Source: Verrucomicrobiales bacterium (GTDB lineage: Bacteria > Verrucomicrobiota > Verrucomicrobiia > Verrucomicrobiales > DEV007). From it: a DNA stretch of 64,000 nucleotides. The position numbers and the translations under genes were made by a program. The stretch lies in NCBI GenBank assembly GCA_029212615.1, contig JARGPJ010000007.1:1-64000 (forward strand). The letters run 5' to 3'. How positions within the stretch are numbered: position 1 is the first letter of the stretch; each line of letters starts with the position of its first letter. Of this stretch, positions 44,118-54,137 are shown piece after piece. Below the pieces are notes generated by a model that made no database searches, was not told the origin of the DNA, and was given only the letters and a program-made list of their open reading frames with translations.

Positions 44118-46667
44118 CTATTTCGTGAGTTTAATCGCCCCAATATCCATCATGCGCGGTTGCACTTTCCTACCTGCTTTGAGAATGAGAGTGTAAATTT
44201 TGTCCGCCTGAAGCTGAACTTTTCCATCTGTCTTGACGGTCGTGAAGTCTTCAAGCGTCTTCGTTTTCTGTGACCTGCCTCGAAAGGTTTGGCCATTCAG
44301 ATAGATTTCGAATTCGCTGGATTCCTGTTCAAGGCTAGCTTGAAGCACTTCAATGCTGTAATTCCCCGGTTGGTCGATTTTAAAACTCCAGGTGAACCAG
44401 CTTTCAGGGGAAACCCACTTGGTGAGCGAACCGAGTGAAGAATTGATCGCTGCGCCATTGTCGCCCTGCACCCGGGATTTGTTTCCTTTGAGGGCTTCGC
44501 CGGGAGTAATCGTCGGAACGGTTTTGATCGCCAGGTTAAGAGTCGGTAGTGATCCTTTTGCGTAAGATCCGAAGGTATCGTGCTTCGCCCACTTTTGGAG
44601 AAGCTGAAGCGATTCCCTGGAAGGGTTGGCGATCACTGTGCGAACAAGGCGTTGAATGTCACTGGATGAACCAACGGTGTTAAATGCCCGGTCCCAGAGT
44701 TCTACGGATGCAGTAATCGGTTCCGGAGCGGGAAGCATCGCAAGGCGTGCAAAGGCACGTTCCGCAGCCGAACGGAGCGCTTCGTCTGAGGTCTCGTTGA
44801 TGATTTTGGCGAGCTGCGGGACGGCTTGTCGGTTCGGCCAGTTGAGAAAGGCAATCATTGCATCCCGCTGATACGCCGGGTCATTGTCAGTGCTGTATAT
44901 GCTCGTGAGCCGTGTCAGAGTTTTATCATCGCCCAGGGCTCCCAGAAGGCGGAAGAGGCTCTTTCGCGGATCTCCACTGGTCGATGATATACGGGTGAGA
45001 AGGTCGTCAACGAAGGAGGCGGGAATTTCAGATTTACGGAGGACTGCGAGGACCGTATCTTCGAACGCGCGACGGACCTTAAGACTGTGGCTCCGGAGCA
45101 TCGACTCAAGCAGCAGTTCAATGTGTGCGAACCCGGCAAGCGGACGAATGGAGCCGAGAAACTCCAATCGCTGATCGTCTGTTGCCGCGTTGTTGAAGCC
45201 TTCAATGATTGCTGGAACAGCCGCGGTGTAGGCTCTTTCGGAAAGAATTCCTGAGAGAAGTAATTGAAGGGGAGGATTGTCGGAGGATTGCAGGGAGCTG
45301 AGGATGATTTCGTCGGCCCCTGTTGTGTCGACCTGCTTAAGAACGGAGATCGCATCTTTTTTCACCGGAACTGAAAGTTCTTTCTCAGCGAGGAGGCTGA
45401 GAGCGGTCTCGATGTCATCGGAAGTGGCTCCGGCTGCATCAGCTTCAGCGAGGGTGACGATTCGTTGTTCAGCCTTTTTTGCCCCTGCGCTGGAAATAAC
45501 TTTGAGTGCGACGAACGCAAGAATAACGGCACCGATACCGGCAAAGAGATAGAGCTTCACCTTCGGATTACCTCCTTCTTCGGATGACTTCCTGACATTC
45601 GGGCGGTTCCGGCCCGGAGTTCCGGTGAGTGGTCCGGTGGCTCCTCGCGGGCGAACCGGCTGGCTCCCGGAAAGGCGGCCGGTGCGGGAACCCACGATGG
45701 GAGCAGAATCACTGGAGGGAACGATGAGGGAGGGTGGGGCTGCCGCTTTGCTTGCCGTTACAATTTTAATCTCGCCCGTGGAAACACTCGGAGTGTCTTC
45801 GACGAGAAGGGCTTTTGCGGTAGGGATTTCACCTGCTGGATCCGGATTCCTGGGCCAGCGTTTCAGGGCATCACGGGCATCAGCGGGGCGGTGATCAATA
45901 TCGCGATTGATGAGCCACATGACCCATTGGCAGATCGCAGGTGGAAGGTCCGGGCGCACTTGCTCCAGCGGAATGACCTTATGCTGCAAGTGAGCATTCA
46001 TCACTTGCGGAGCGGTTTCCCCGTTGAAGGGATACTGACCGGTGAGCGCATTGTAGAAAACACAGCCCATTTGGTAGATGTCAGTCCGCGCATCGAGTTC
46101 GCCGCGTTCAAACTGTTCCGGCGCCATAAAGAAGATCGAACCGAGGACTGATTCCTCCTGGTCCATCGTCTGAACGGATGGACTTTTGCTGAATTTGGCG
46201 AGGCCGAAATCCAGAATCTTAATCTGGAATTTCCCCGAGGCCTGCCAAATCACCATGATGTTGGTTGGCTTGATGTCGCGGTGGATCACATTGCTCGCTT
46301 GTGCGGCGATAAGAGCCTCCATCGACTGGTAAACGACTTCGGTGAAATCATTTTGAGTCAAGACGCCACGTTCGATTGTGTCGTCCAGGGTTTCTCCCTT
46401 GAGTAACTCCATGACCACGAAGCCGCCCTGATCATCCTGCCCGACATCAAATACCGTAATGATGTTCGGGTGGTTGAGGGTGGAAAGCGTTTGCGCTTCA
46501 GCGATGAGTTTCTTCGCTGCCTCTTCGACCTCCTCCTCAGTGGCCTGGTCGGGGGAGAGAACGCGCTTGATGGCGACCTCTCGTTGCAGCTGGGTATCAA
46601 ACGCTTTGTAAACAGCTCCAAGACCGCCTTTACCGATTTGCTCGCGGATTTCGTAACGGTCGCTCAT
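44118..46667 (-). CDS. Transmembrane Ser/Thr protein kinase with HEAT-like and C-terminal sensory region
   Basis: 849 residues. Kinase domain ~5-270: G-K-G-G-L-G-A-V-Y glycine loop, A-I-K34, H-R-D131-I-K-P-T-N, D153-F-G and A-P-E-Q. A proline/serine linker follows, then one transmembrane helix (370-393). Outside are HEAT-like helical repeats (~400-700) and a C-terminal beta-sandwich resembling a carbohydrate-binding or NPCBM-like domain (~735-849). This suggests a sensor that couples an external, possibly glycan, ligand to cytoplasmic phosphorylation. It is divergent from polX. Confidence 0.87.
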   Translation of the reverse strand: MSDRYEIREQIGKGGLGAVYKAFDTQLQREVAIKRVLSPDQATEEEVEEAAKKLIAEAQTLSTLNHPNIITVFDVGQDDQGGFVVMELLKGETLDDTIERGVLTQNDFTEVVYQSMEALIAAQASNVIHRDIKPTNIMVIWQASGKFQIKILDFGLAKFSKSPSVQTMDQEESVLGSIFFMAPEQFERGELDARTDIYQMGCVFYNALTGQYPFNGETAPQVMNAHLQHKVIPLEQVRPDLPPAICQWVMWLINRDIDHRPADARDALKRWPRNPDPAGEIPTAKALLVEDTPSVSTGEIKIVTASKAAAPPSLIVPSSDSAPIVGSRTGRLSGSQPVRPRGATGPLTGTPGRNRPNVRKSSEEGGNPKVKLYLFAGIGAVILAFVALKVISSAGAKKAEQRIVTLAEADAAGATSDDIETALSLLAEKELSVPVKKDAISVLKQVDTTGADEIILSSLQSSDNPPLQLLLSGILSERAYTAAVPAIIEGFNNAATDDQRLEFLGSIRPLAGFAHIELLLESMLRSHSLKVRRAFEDTVLAVLRKSEIPASFVDDLLTRISSTSGDPRKSLFRLLGALGDDKTLTRLTSIYSTDNDPAYQRDAMIAFLNWPNRQAVPQLAKIINETSDEALRSAAERAFARLAMLPAPEPITASVELWDRAFNTVGSSSDIQRLVRTVIANPSRESLQLLQKWAKHDTFGSYAKGSLPTLNLAIKTVPTITPGEALKGNKSRVQGDNGAAINSSLGSLTKWVSPESWFTWSFKIDQPGNYSIEVLQASLEQESSEFEIYLNGQTFRGRSQKTKTLEDFTTVKTDGKVQLQADKIYTLILKAGRKVQPRMMDIGAIKLTK

Positions 46668-46680
46668 GAGTATTTCAGGA

Positions 46681-46714
46681 CGCCAATCGGTCTTGCACCG
46701 ATTTCAAATAGGCG
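46681..46714 (-). promoter_or_regulatory. Hairpin in the 5' leader of the kinase gene
   Basis: AATCGGT (46685-46691) pairs with ACCGATT (46697-46703) around a five-base loop. CGCC (46681-46684) can pair with GGCG (46711-46714) outside it. It sits just upstream of the kinase start on the - strand. The remaining divergent region to 46904 is AT-rich and probably holds both promoters; no clear boxes were assigned. Confidence 0.4.
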
Positions 46715-46904
46715 TGTGGGCGGAATATAAAGGCCAACAAACAATAATTCACGGGTAAATAAAGAATTCTGGGGAAATCGGCGATCTTATCATCGTTGGC
46801 GATTGCGACCCTCCTTAAGCTCGTTTTGCACAAAAATGCTAAGCTTGTCGAACCTTAAAATGGGATGACACGGGAAGAGCTGCGGCCTAGCGTGTGAACT
46901 GACT

Positions 46905-48653
46905 ATGACCCGTGACGATTTAGCTGACACGCTGGAGGAAATTGCCCTGCTTCTCGAACTGAAAGGGGAGAACCCGTTCAAAATACGCGCCTATCGTGGT
47001 GGTGCTGAGATTGTCCGGCAATTCTCCGGCGATATTGTTCTATTGGCGAAAAATAACGAGTTGAAGGGCATCAAGGGAATTGGCGATGCGCTTCAACAAA
47101 AGCTGCACGAACTCGCTTCGACGGGAAAGCTGGATTTCTACGAAAACCTGCGGGCAGAGTTCCCGGAAACGCTCTTCGACCTGTTTAAGATCCCCGGACT
47201 GGGTCCTAAGAAGATCAAGGCGCTCTACGAAGCTCTCGCTGTCGACTCTGTGGCTAAGCTGAAGGAGGTCGCTGAATCCGGCGAAATGGCAAAGCTTTCC
47301 GGTTTCGGGGCGAAAACAGCGGAGAAAATACTCGAGGCAATCGCTTTTCGTGAATCAAACGCCGATCGTTTCCGGCTTGGGGATGTCGCCGGAGCCGTCG
47401 CTTCGATTCTGGATGATCTAAAGGCTCACCCCGAGTGTCTTCGGGCGGAGGCTGCCGGCAGCTATCGGCGGGCCAAAGAGACCGTACATGATATTGATTT
47501 TCTCGTTGCCTCTTCAAAACCGGAACTCATCATCAAGTACTTCGTTTCTCTTGAAGGCGTTCAGAAGGTGATCGCAGAGGGGGCGACGAAGGCGAGTGTC
47601 TACCTGGAGAGTGGACTGCAATGTGATCTTCGTGTCGTCAGTAACGAGGAATATGTCTGTGCTCTTGCCTATTTTACGGGAAGCAAAGAGCATAATGTGG
47701 TGATGCGTGGACGGGCGCTGGAGCAGGGGTATACCCTGAATGAATATCGTCTCGGGGTAAAAGAGGGGAGTGATAAAGAGGTTCCTCCCGCCTTTGAGAC
47801 GGAAGCTCAATTGTATGAATTCCTGGGGCTGGAATACATCCCGCCGGAGCTTCGTGAGAACACCGGCGAGGTGGAAGCGGCCGAAGAGGGGGATCTTCCC
47901 CGTTTGATCGAGGTCGAAAATCTACGGGGGACATTTCATAATCACACCGTTGCCAGCGACGGGAAGAACACGCTTGAAGAAATGGCGGGGGCTGCGATCG
48001 AACTTGGACTTCAATACCTCGGGATTGCTGACCATTCGAAAAGTTCCTTTCAGGCGAACGGGCTCGACGCAAGCCGTCTCCGAAAGCAGCTCAACGAGAT
48101 CAAAGCGCTGAATCAAAAGTTTACTGAAGAAGGGACGAAGTTTCGGGTTTTTGCCGGTAGTGAGGTCGATATCCTGAAGGATGGCTCACTGGATTTCGAC
48201 GATGAGATGTTAGGTGAACTCGACTATGTCGTTGCTTCGGTGCACAACGCGATGACTCTTTCTGAAAAGGACATGACTGACCGCCTCATCAAGGCGGTGA
48301 ACCACCCTTCCGTGACGATGCTGGGGCACCTCACCGGACGGCTTCTCCTTCGTCGCGAGCCTTATGCCGTGAATATTCCCGCAGTCATTGATGCCTGTGC
48401 TGAGACGGGGACCATCATCGAATTAAACGCGAACCCCTGGCGACTCGATATGGACTGGCGCTGGTGGAAACTTGCCACTGAAAAGGGAGTGAAATGCTCG
48501 ATCAACCCCGATGCGCACTCGATCGATCATCTCGACTTTCTCTGGTTCGGGGTACGACTAGCGCGAAAAGGCTGGCTCACGCGGGAGGATGTTATCAACA
48601 CTCGTGACCTCACTGATATCGAAACTTTCCTCAATGTGGATCCCGTTTCGTGA
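46905..48653 (+). CDS. polX: DNA polymerase/3'-5' exonuclease PolX
   Basis: A 582-residue protein of the usual PolX length. Helix-hairpin-helix segments (L-K-G-I-K-G-I-G-D-A and I-P-G-L-G-P-K-K-I) precede a polymerase-beta palm with G-S-Y-R-R and D-I-D-F catalytic Asp residues near 195-205. The C-terminal PHP domain (~340-582) starts at T-F-H-N-H-T-V-A-S-D-G and includes I-A-D-H-S-K-S-S. Known role: gap filling in base excision repair with 3'-5' exonuclease activity. Confidence 0.93.
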   Translation: MTRDDLADTLEEIALLLELKGENPFKIRAYRGGAEIVRQFSGDIVLLAKNNELKGIKGIGDALQQKLHELASTGKLDFYENLRAEFPETLFDLFKIPGLGPKKIKALYEALAVDSVAKLKEVAESGEMAKLSGFGAKTAEKILEAIAFRESNADRFRLGDVAGAVASILDDLKAHPECLRAEAAGSYRRAKETVHDIDFLVASSKPELIIKYFVSLEGVQKVIAEGATKASVYLESGLQCDLRVVSNEEYVCALAYFTGSKEHNVVMRGRALEQGYTLNEYRLGVKEGSDKEVPPAFETEAQLYEFLGLEYIPPELRENTGEVEAAEEGDLPRLIEVENLRGTFHNHTVASDGKNTLEEMAGAAIELGLQYLGIADHSKSSFQANGLDASRLRKQLNEIKALNQKFTEEGTKFRVFAGSEVDILKDGSLDFDDEMLGELDYVVASVHNAMTLSEKDMTDRLIKAVNHPSVTMLGHLTGRLLLRREPYAVNIPAVIDACAETGTIIELNANPWRLDMDWRWWKLATEKGVKCSINPDAHSIDHLDFLWFGVRLARKGWLTREDVINTRDLTDIETFLNVDPVS

Positions 48654-48731
48654 AGCGCTGACGACTGAGGGGCATTCCGGAAAACCTGCTCATTCCGGAA
48701 AGGCCGTGATCCTGAAGCAGGTGCCGGTCTG

Positions 48732-49226
48732 ATGGATTTATCCCGCTACTTCACGACGATTTCATCTCCGATAGGGGACCTCACGGTCACCGCGACAGAG
48801 AGGGGATTGTCTGGTGTTTACTTTGATAATCATTTGCATCCTCCCTGCGGGAGAGAGGAATGGATCTGCGATGACGGCATTCGTTTCGATGAGGTGAAGT
48901 CGTGGTTTTCAGCCTATATGAAACGACGAAAACCGGAGTTTCTTCCGAAACTTGACCTCAGTGACGGGACTGCTTTTCAGCAGCGGGTCTGGAAGGCTCT
49001 GATGCAAATTACTCCCGGTGGGACGGTAACTTATCAGGAGATCGCGAAACGGGTTGAGTCACCGAAGGCTGTTCGTGCCGTCGGGGCTGCGATTGGGCGA
49101 AATCCGCTTTCTATCATCATTCCCTGTCACCGCGTTCTGGGTAGCGATGGAAAGCTCACCGGTTTCGCCGGTGGACTTGAGCGCAAGCGGTGGCTTCTCG
49201 TTCATGAGGGAATCCTCTGTTTATGA
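48732..49226 (+). CDS. ogt: Methylated-DNA--protein-cysteine methyltransferase
   Basis: The 164-residue protein has the active-site I-P-C132-H-R-V motif, V-W-K-A-L and T-V-T-Y-Q-E-I-A of the DNA-binding winged helix, and the R-A-V-G-A-A-I-G-R-N-P finger region. It removes O6-alkyl groups from guanine in a single-turnover reaction. It lies just downstream of polX, making a small repair pair. The ogt symbol is used for the length class; ada-like domains are absent. Confidence 0.92.
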   Translation: MDLSRYFTTISSPIGDLTVTATERGLSGVYFDNHLHPPCGREEWICDDGIRFDEVKSWFSAYMKRRKPEFLPKLDLSDGTAFQQRVWKALMQITPGGTVTYQEIAKRVESPKAVRAVGAAIGRNPLSIIIPCHRVLGSDGKLTGFAGGLERKRWLLVHEGILCL

Positions 49227-49359
49227 GTGCCTTTTCAGTGCCTGAGGAAGCTTTGAAAACATGAGCGGTTCAAATTTCCGAAACCTACAAGATTTGATCT
49301 GATCTTTAGCGGGAATCCGATGGAAAACCTGGCAGGACGAAGTGAGCGTGGAAGTCCCC

Positions 49360-52221
49360 ATGAAACTTCACGCTATCTTTTCCCTGTTCGCAGCACTTCT
49401 ACTGACGACGGCTGTCGCTGATGCCGCGCCCCGACAGAACGTGCTTTTCATCGCGATTGATGATCTGAATGATTACATTTCACCCCTGGGGGGAAATCCG
49501 GCAGTGAAAACTCCGAATTTTGAGCGCCTTGCTGAAATGAGCATGACTTTCACCAATGCTCATTGCTCAAGTCCTGTGTGCACCTCTTCACGAACGGCCG
49601 TGATGACCGGAGTTGAGCCGTTTCAAAGCGGCGTTTATACGAATAAGGTAGAGTTCCTTCCGACGGTGAAAAGGCTCGGGTCCCTGAATCGTGAGTTTCT
49701 GGAGGATGGATATTTCACCGCGGGTGCGGGGAAGATTTATCACGCCTTTAAATTCATCGATGATGACTGGAGCGAGACCTTCCGGCCCGGCAAGTGGCCT
49801 TCGGTGCCGAAGAAGCGTCAGCGCAGCTATGCCGGCGGGTTTACTCAGGTTGGCTCCTACCTGGACAAGGTGGAACCAAAAACCGGGGACTACCGTGCAA
49901 CGGAATGGGCCATTGAACGGCTTCAGCATCAGCGGGATGAACCCTTCTTTATCGCGTGCGGGATCTACCGGCCGCACGTTCCGTGGAATGTGCCTCAAAA
50001 GTATTACGACCTTTATCCACTCGACCAGATCAAGGTTCCGGAAGCGCTCCTTGAGAACACCGATCTCGATGATGTTCCTGAATTCGGTCGGATGCTGGCG
50101 TGGACAGGTCTGGGCGAGAAAGTGCACGAAAGTTATGAAGAGAGCCCTCACGCCGCGATTCTTCGCGACGGCGACTTTGAGGAGTTGCTGCAGGCGTACT
50201 ATGCAGGGATCAGCTACGCCGATGCCATGTTGGGTCGATTGCTCGATTCATACGAAGCACATCCGGAGAGGGATAACACAGCCCTCGTTGTCTGGTCTGA
50301 TCACGGCTGGCACCTTGGAGAGAAGGCGCACTGGCGAAAGAGCACGCTCTGGGACCAGGCAACGCGTGTCCCGTTTTTCGTCCGTGTTCCGGGGATAACG
50401 ACCGGAGGGAGCAGGTGTGACCGTCCCGTCAGCTTGATCGATATTTATCCGACCTTGCGGGAGGTTTGCGAACTGGGCGGTGATCGCGAACTGGCCGGCG
50501 ATTCACTTGTTCCTCTGCTGAGAGACCCCGAGGGAGGGCGTTGGCGGGACTACGCGCTCACTTCCTACCTTGATCAATCTATTGCGGTCAGGACGCCGGA
50601 CTACCGGTTGATACGTTATCCTGACGGTACCGCTGAATTCTACGATCACCGGGTTGATCCTGAAGAATTGGAGAATCGCTATGGCGAACCGGACTACAGC
50701 GAAGCCCTCACAGAGCTTGAGGGTTTGCTGCCGTCACAAATGGTTGACCCGCTGCCGCGCATCGATGGTGAAGCTAAGAAATCACCTCATTCAGCCGGAA
50801 GCTCGTCCCCGGCGGAAACCGGGTCGACCCGACCCGACATTCTTTGGATCGTTGCGGACGACATGGGATACGGTGATACCGGTTTTAACGGGCTCGAGGA
50901 TTTCCAGACTCCGTCTCTCGATGCTCTTGCTGCTGCCGGCGCAGTTTGCACTGACGGTTATGCCACGCACCCTTTCTGCGGGCCATCGCGGGCCGCCCTC
51001 ATGGCGGGGCGCTACCAGCAGCGGTTTCAGTTCTACGGGAATCCGATGCCGAAGGGGTCGAAAAACTACGATCCAGCTTTCGGCCTCCCTCCCACTGAGA
51101 TGACCGCGGCAAAGCACTTGTCGACTCTGGGCTATCGAACCGGAATGATCGGCAAGTGGCACCTTGGATCAGAAGAGATTCATCACCCTCTCAATCACGG
51201 ATTCACTGACTTTCTCGGCTTTCTCGAAGGTCACCGGAATTACTATCGCACCGATATCGATTGGATGGTCCGGGAATCAGCAGGCAAAGAGATCACGACA
51301 GTTCCAGTTCATGAGTCGTATCGAGACGACTACCTGACTGATTTTCTGACAGATGGTGCTGTCGATTTGATTCAATCAACTGAAAGAGAGCAGCCTTTGT
51401 TTCTCTACCTGGCCTACAATGCGCCACACACACCGATGCAGGCAACTCAGCCGTGGTTGGATAAAGTTCCCGGGATTGAGGATCCGTTGCGTCGCATTTA
51501 CGCGGCGATGGTAACTTCGATGGATGACGGTATCGGAAAAGTGATCGAGGCGCTCAAAGAGACCGGCCGCTATGAAAATACTCTGATCTTTTTCTTCAGT
51601 GATAACGGTGGGATACCGGTGGTCAATGGGGCTGACAACGGAGGCCTGAATGGCATGAAAGGAAATTTGCTGGAGGGGGGGATTCGCGTGCCTTTCAGCG
51701 TTAGCTGGCCCAACCGTATCGAAGGGGGAGCGAGGTTTGAGAAACCGATTGTCACAATTGATGCCTATGCCACCTCTCTCGCTGCTGCCGGAATAGAGAA
51801 TCCCTCTCCTGACTCGGTGAATTTGCTGCCCTATTTGACGGGTCGAAGGGAGGGAGATCCTCACAAAGCCCTTTTCTGGCGGACTGGGGGAAAGGCTCAA
51901 TTCGCAGTTCGTGCAGGTGATCACAAGATCCTCGGCGTTCGCACGCTCGAAACGCGCCATTTTAATTTGGAAAGCGATTCCGGAGAAAAACGTCCTCTTG
52001 ATCTGAGCGATCAAACCGCGGACCGGCTTCAGGATTATTACCGGGACTGGGAGTCGGGTCTGCCGGCTACCAACAAAGTCAGCAGTCCTGATTCGAAATG
52101 GCCTGAGCAGGAGAAGGCGCTGGGACTTCCTGTCAGCCGCGCGGCGCGGGAGAATGTGAAACGACGCATTCAATTGCAATCCAATCTACTCAAAAAGGCT
52201 CTCCCTCCGGCAGGGAATTAA
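49360..52221 (+). CDS. Two-domain secreted sulfatase fusion
   Basis: ATG at 49360 starts a signal peptide (M-K-L-H-A-I-F-S-L-F); a GTG six codons earlier is in frame. The 953-residue chain contains two complete sulfatase domains. The first (~24-470) is iduronate-2-sulfatase-like (A-I-D-D-L-N, S-D-H-G-W-H-L-G-E-K) but its formylglycine site is C74-T-S-S-R, with Ser at the position usually Pro or Ala. The second (~490-950) has V-A-D-D-M-G-Y-G-D, C540-G-P-S-R, G-K-W-H-L-G and S-D-N-G-G. A short Ser/Pro-rich linker joins them. The fusion implies sequential or paired desulfation of one glycan; the GH43 gene follows after 18 bases. Confidence 0.9.
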   Translation: MKLHAIFSLFAALLLTTAVADAAPRQNVLFIAIDDLNDYISPLGGNPAVKTPNFERLAEMSMTFTNAHCSSPVCTSSRTAVMTGVEPFQSGVYTNKVEFLPTVKRLGSLNREFLEDGYFTAGAGKIYHAFKFIDDDWSETFRPGKWPSVPKKRQRSYAGGFTQVGSYLDKVEPKTGDYRATEWAIERLQHQRDEPFFIACGIYRPHVPWNVPQKYYDLYPLDQIKVPEALLENTDLDDVPEFGRMLAWTGLGEKVHESYEESPHAAILRDGDFEELLQAYYAGISYADAMLGRLLDSYEAHPERDNTALVVWSDHGWHLGEKAHWRKSTLWDQATRVPFFVRVPGITTGGSRCDRPVSLIDIYPTLREVCELGGDRELAGDSLVPLLRDPEGGRWRDYALTSYLDQSIAVRTPDYRLIRYPDGTAEFYDHRVDPEELENRYGEPDYSEALTELEGLLPSQMVDPLPRIDGEAKKSPHSAGSSSPAETGSTRPDILWIVADDMGYGDTGFNGLEDFQTPSLDALAAAGAVCTDGYATHPFCGPSRAALMAGRYQQRFQFYGNPMPKGSKNYDPAFGLPPTEMTAAKHLSTLGYRTGMIGKWHLGSEEIHHPLNHGFTDFLGFLEGHRNYYRTDIDWMVRESAGKEITTVPVHESYRDDYLTDFLTDGAVDLIQSTEREQPLFLYLAYNAPHTPMQATQPWLDKVPGIEDPLRRIYAAMVTSMDDGIGKVIEALKETGRYENTLIFFFSDNGGIPVVNGADNGGLNGMKGNLLEGGIRVPFSVSWPNRIEGGARFEKPIVTIDAYATSLAAAGIENPSPDSVNLLPYLTGRREGDPHKALFWRTGGKAQFAVRAGDHKILGVRTLETRHFNLESDSGEKRPLDLSDQTADRLQDYYRDWESGLPATNKVSSPDSKWPEQEKALGLPVSRAARENVKRRIQLQSNLLKKALPPAGN

Positions 52222-52239
52222 GTTTCGCACGAACATTCT

Positions 52240-53928
52240 ATGATGAAAAATTCTCTACTTATCCTGGTCACTGCCGGGGGACTTCTCTCCTGTCCTGTTT
52301 TTGCTGATGAAGCGAACTTCCTACGATGGGGGGATCAGGGCGACGGGACCTATGCCAATCCGATTCTCAATGGGGATTTTGCTGATTCGGACGTCGAGAA
52401 ACACGGGGACCGTTGGTATCTCATCACTTCGACGAATCACTTGTCGCCGGGGATGACGATCATGGAATCGACGGATCTCGTGAACTGGTCCTATACCGGG
52501 CATGCTATCCCGCATTTGAGTTGGGATCCACGCTATCAGGCTGATGAGATGGATGGCTACCGCTGGGGAGTCTGGGCCGGCGATCTTACCTGGCACGAAG
52601 AGAGAGAAGAATGGCTTTGCTATCAAATCGACTTCCAGTCGGGGCTCTATCTGACCCGCGCCAAGCAAATTGAAGGCCCATGGTCAGAGCCGGAGTGTCT
52701 GCTCAAGAGGGCGCACTGGACTGATCCAACCGTCTATTTCGATCATGAAAAGAAAGAAGCATGGCTCCTTGTGAACTGGGGGAAGGGCTCGCCGCCGGTA
52801 CGAGGAGCAGATCACGACCTGAAGTTATTTCAGCTTTCGTGGGATGGGGGGGAACTGCTTGATGAAGGAAAGGTGATCTGGTCAGGGCAGGCGGTTGAGG
52901 CCGCGAAGATCAGACGGTTTAACGATCAATGGTATATCATGATGATCGAGTGGCAGGGTGAAGGTGAGGCTGAAGATCGCAAGCAACTGTGTCTTCGCGC
53001 GACGACGGATTCGATCTACGGCCCCTACGAATCACGCACCGTGATGGAGCGTGAAAAAAATTCAGACCGTTCAGCCTGTCAGGGCTCACTGATTGAGGCC
53101 CCGGACGGGCGGTGGTGGTTCATGCACCAGCTCGTTCAGAATGGTGAGCCTGTCTTTCACGGCCGGCCGCAGTGTCTCCAGCCGGTCACCTGGGAGGACG
53201 GTTGGCCCATGATCGGTAAGGACGTTGACGGGGATGGAATCGGGGAGCCGGTCTGGTCCCACGGGAAGCCGATCAAAAGTTCCTCTGATTTGATGCTCCA
53301 GACATCAGATGAATTCGATTCTGAGAGCCCTGGCGCACAGTGGAACTGGAACCATGAGCCGAGAAGTGATCGCTATTCTTTTACGGATCGTCCCGGATAC
53401 CTGCGCCTCACGGCTTCGAAGCCTGTCGCTAAAAAACGTGGCGCGCTCAAGGGGGCATTCTGGGGAGCGCCGAACACCCTTTCGCAACGACAGATCGGGA
53501 TTGGAGAAACAAGCTCTGAGGCTAGACTGGAGCTCACAGGGCTCAAGCCGGGGCTCCGGACCGGGATCACTCACTTTTCCGGCTCATTTGCCGGCTACAA
53601 AGGCCAGTACGCGATGTTTGGAATTCGCGCCGAACCGGACGGTCGGCGGGTCATCTTTTTCGCCGACGCAAACTCTTCGGCAACCGGACCTGAGATCAAA
53701 GGCGACACGGTTTATTTGAAATCAGACACCCGGTTCGACGAAGCGCGATTCGCCTGGAGCATCGATGGGGAAACCTGGAATGAAACTGACTACACCTACA
53801 CGCTTAAGTTCGGAAACTGGCGGGGAAACCGGACCGGGTTGTTTTGCTGGAACCTCAAAACTGACGACGTCGAAGACGCCGGCTACGTTGACGTGGACTG
53901 GTTCCACTACACTCCTTCGGAACGATAG
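52240..53928 (+). CDS. GH43-family glycosidase with C-terminal sandwich
   Basis: A 562-residue protein with a signal peptide (1-22). The five-bladed GH43 propeller has the base Asp in N-G-D-F-A-D-S-D-V, a second Asp in H-W-T-D-P-T-V and the acid Glu in S-L-I-E-A-P-D-G-R-W-W. The C-terminal ~200 residues form a beta-sandwich typical of GH43 xylosidase/arabinosidase subfamilies. It probably trims xylose or arabinose side chains, or related beta-linked residues, and is probably cotranscribed with the double sulfatase. Confidence 0.9.
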   Translation: MMKNSLLILVTAGGLLSCPVFADEANFLRWGDQGDGTYANPILNGDFADSDVEKHGDRWYLITSTNHLSPGMTIMESTDLVNWSYTGHAIPHLSWDPRYQADEMDGYRWGVWAGDLTWHEEREEWLCYQIDFQSGLYLTRAKQIEGPWSEPECLLKRAHWTDPTVYFDHEKKEAWLLVNWGKGSPPVRGADHDLKLFQLSWDGGELLDEGKVIWSGQAVEAAKIRRFNDQWYIMMIEWQGEGEAEDRKQLCLRATTDSIYGPYESRTVMEREKNSDRSACQGSLIEAPDGRWWFMHQLVQNGEPVFHGRPQCLQPVTWEDGWPMIGKDVDGDGIGEPVWSHGKPIKSSSDLMLQTSDEFDSESPGAQWNWNHEPRSDRYSFTDRPGYLRLTASKPVAKKRGALKGAFWGAPNTLSQRQIGIGETSSEARLELTGLKPGLRTGITHFSGSFAGYKGQYAMFGIRAEPDGRRVIFFADANSSATGPEIKGDTVYLKSDTRFDEARFAWSIDGETWNETDYTYTLKFGNWRGNRTGLFCWNLKTDDVEDAGYVDVDWFHYTPSER

Positions 53929-53990
53929 TTCCGGTTTGGCGGCGGCGAAATTTCTCAATACTCCGTCACGACGCAGGGGCGGGCTGGAAA

Positions 53991-54011
53991 CCGGGGGACA
54001 TAATCCCCCGG
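53991..54011. terminator. GC-rich hairpin between convergent GH43 genes
   Basis: CCGGGGGA and TCCCCCGG form a perfect eight-base stem around CATAA. It lies between the stops of two convergent genes and could serve as a terminator for either, though no U-run follows. The rest of the 53929-54137 gap shows nothing else recognisable. Confidence 0.5.
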
Positions 54012-54137
54012 GGGATGGGCCTCGTTGAAAGTCAGCGTCAGTCAGTCGTGATGGGACTCGCTTCTGTCAGGGAGGGCATCGTCAAGCATTCTTGGATGAA
54101 CCTCGCTGACGATAAAAGCGTAGAAGGATTTCGGAGT

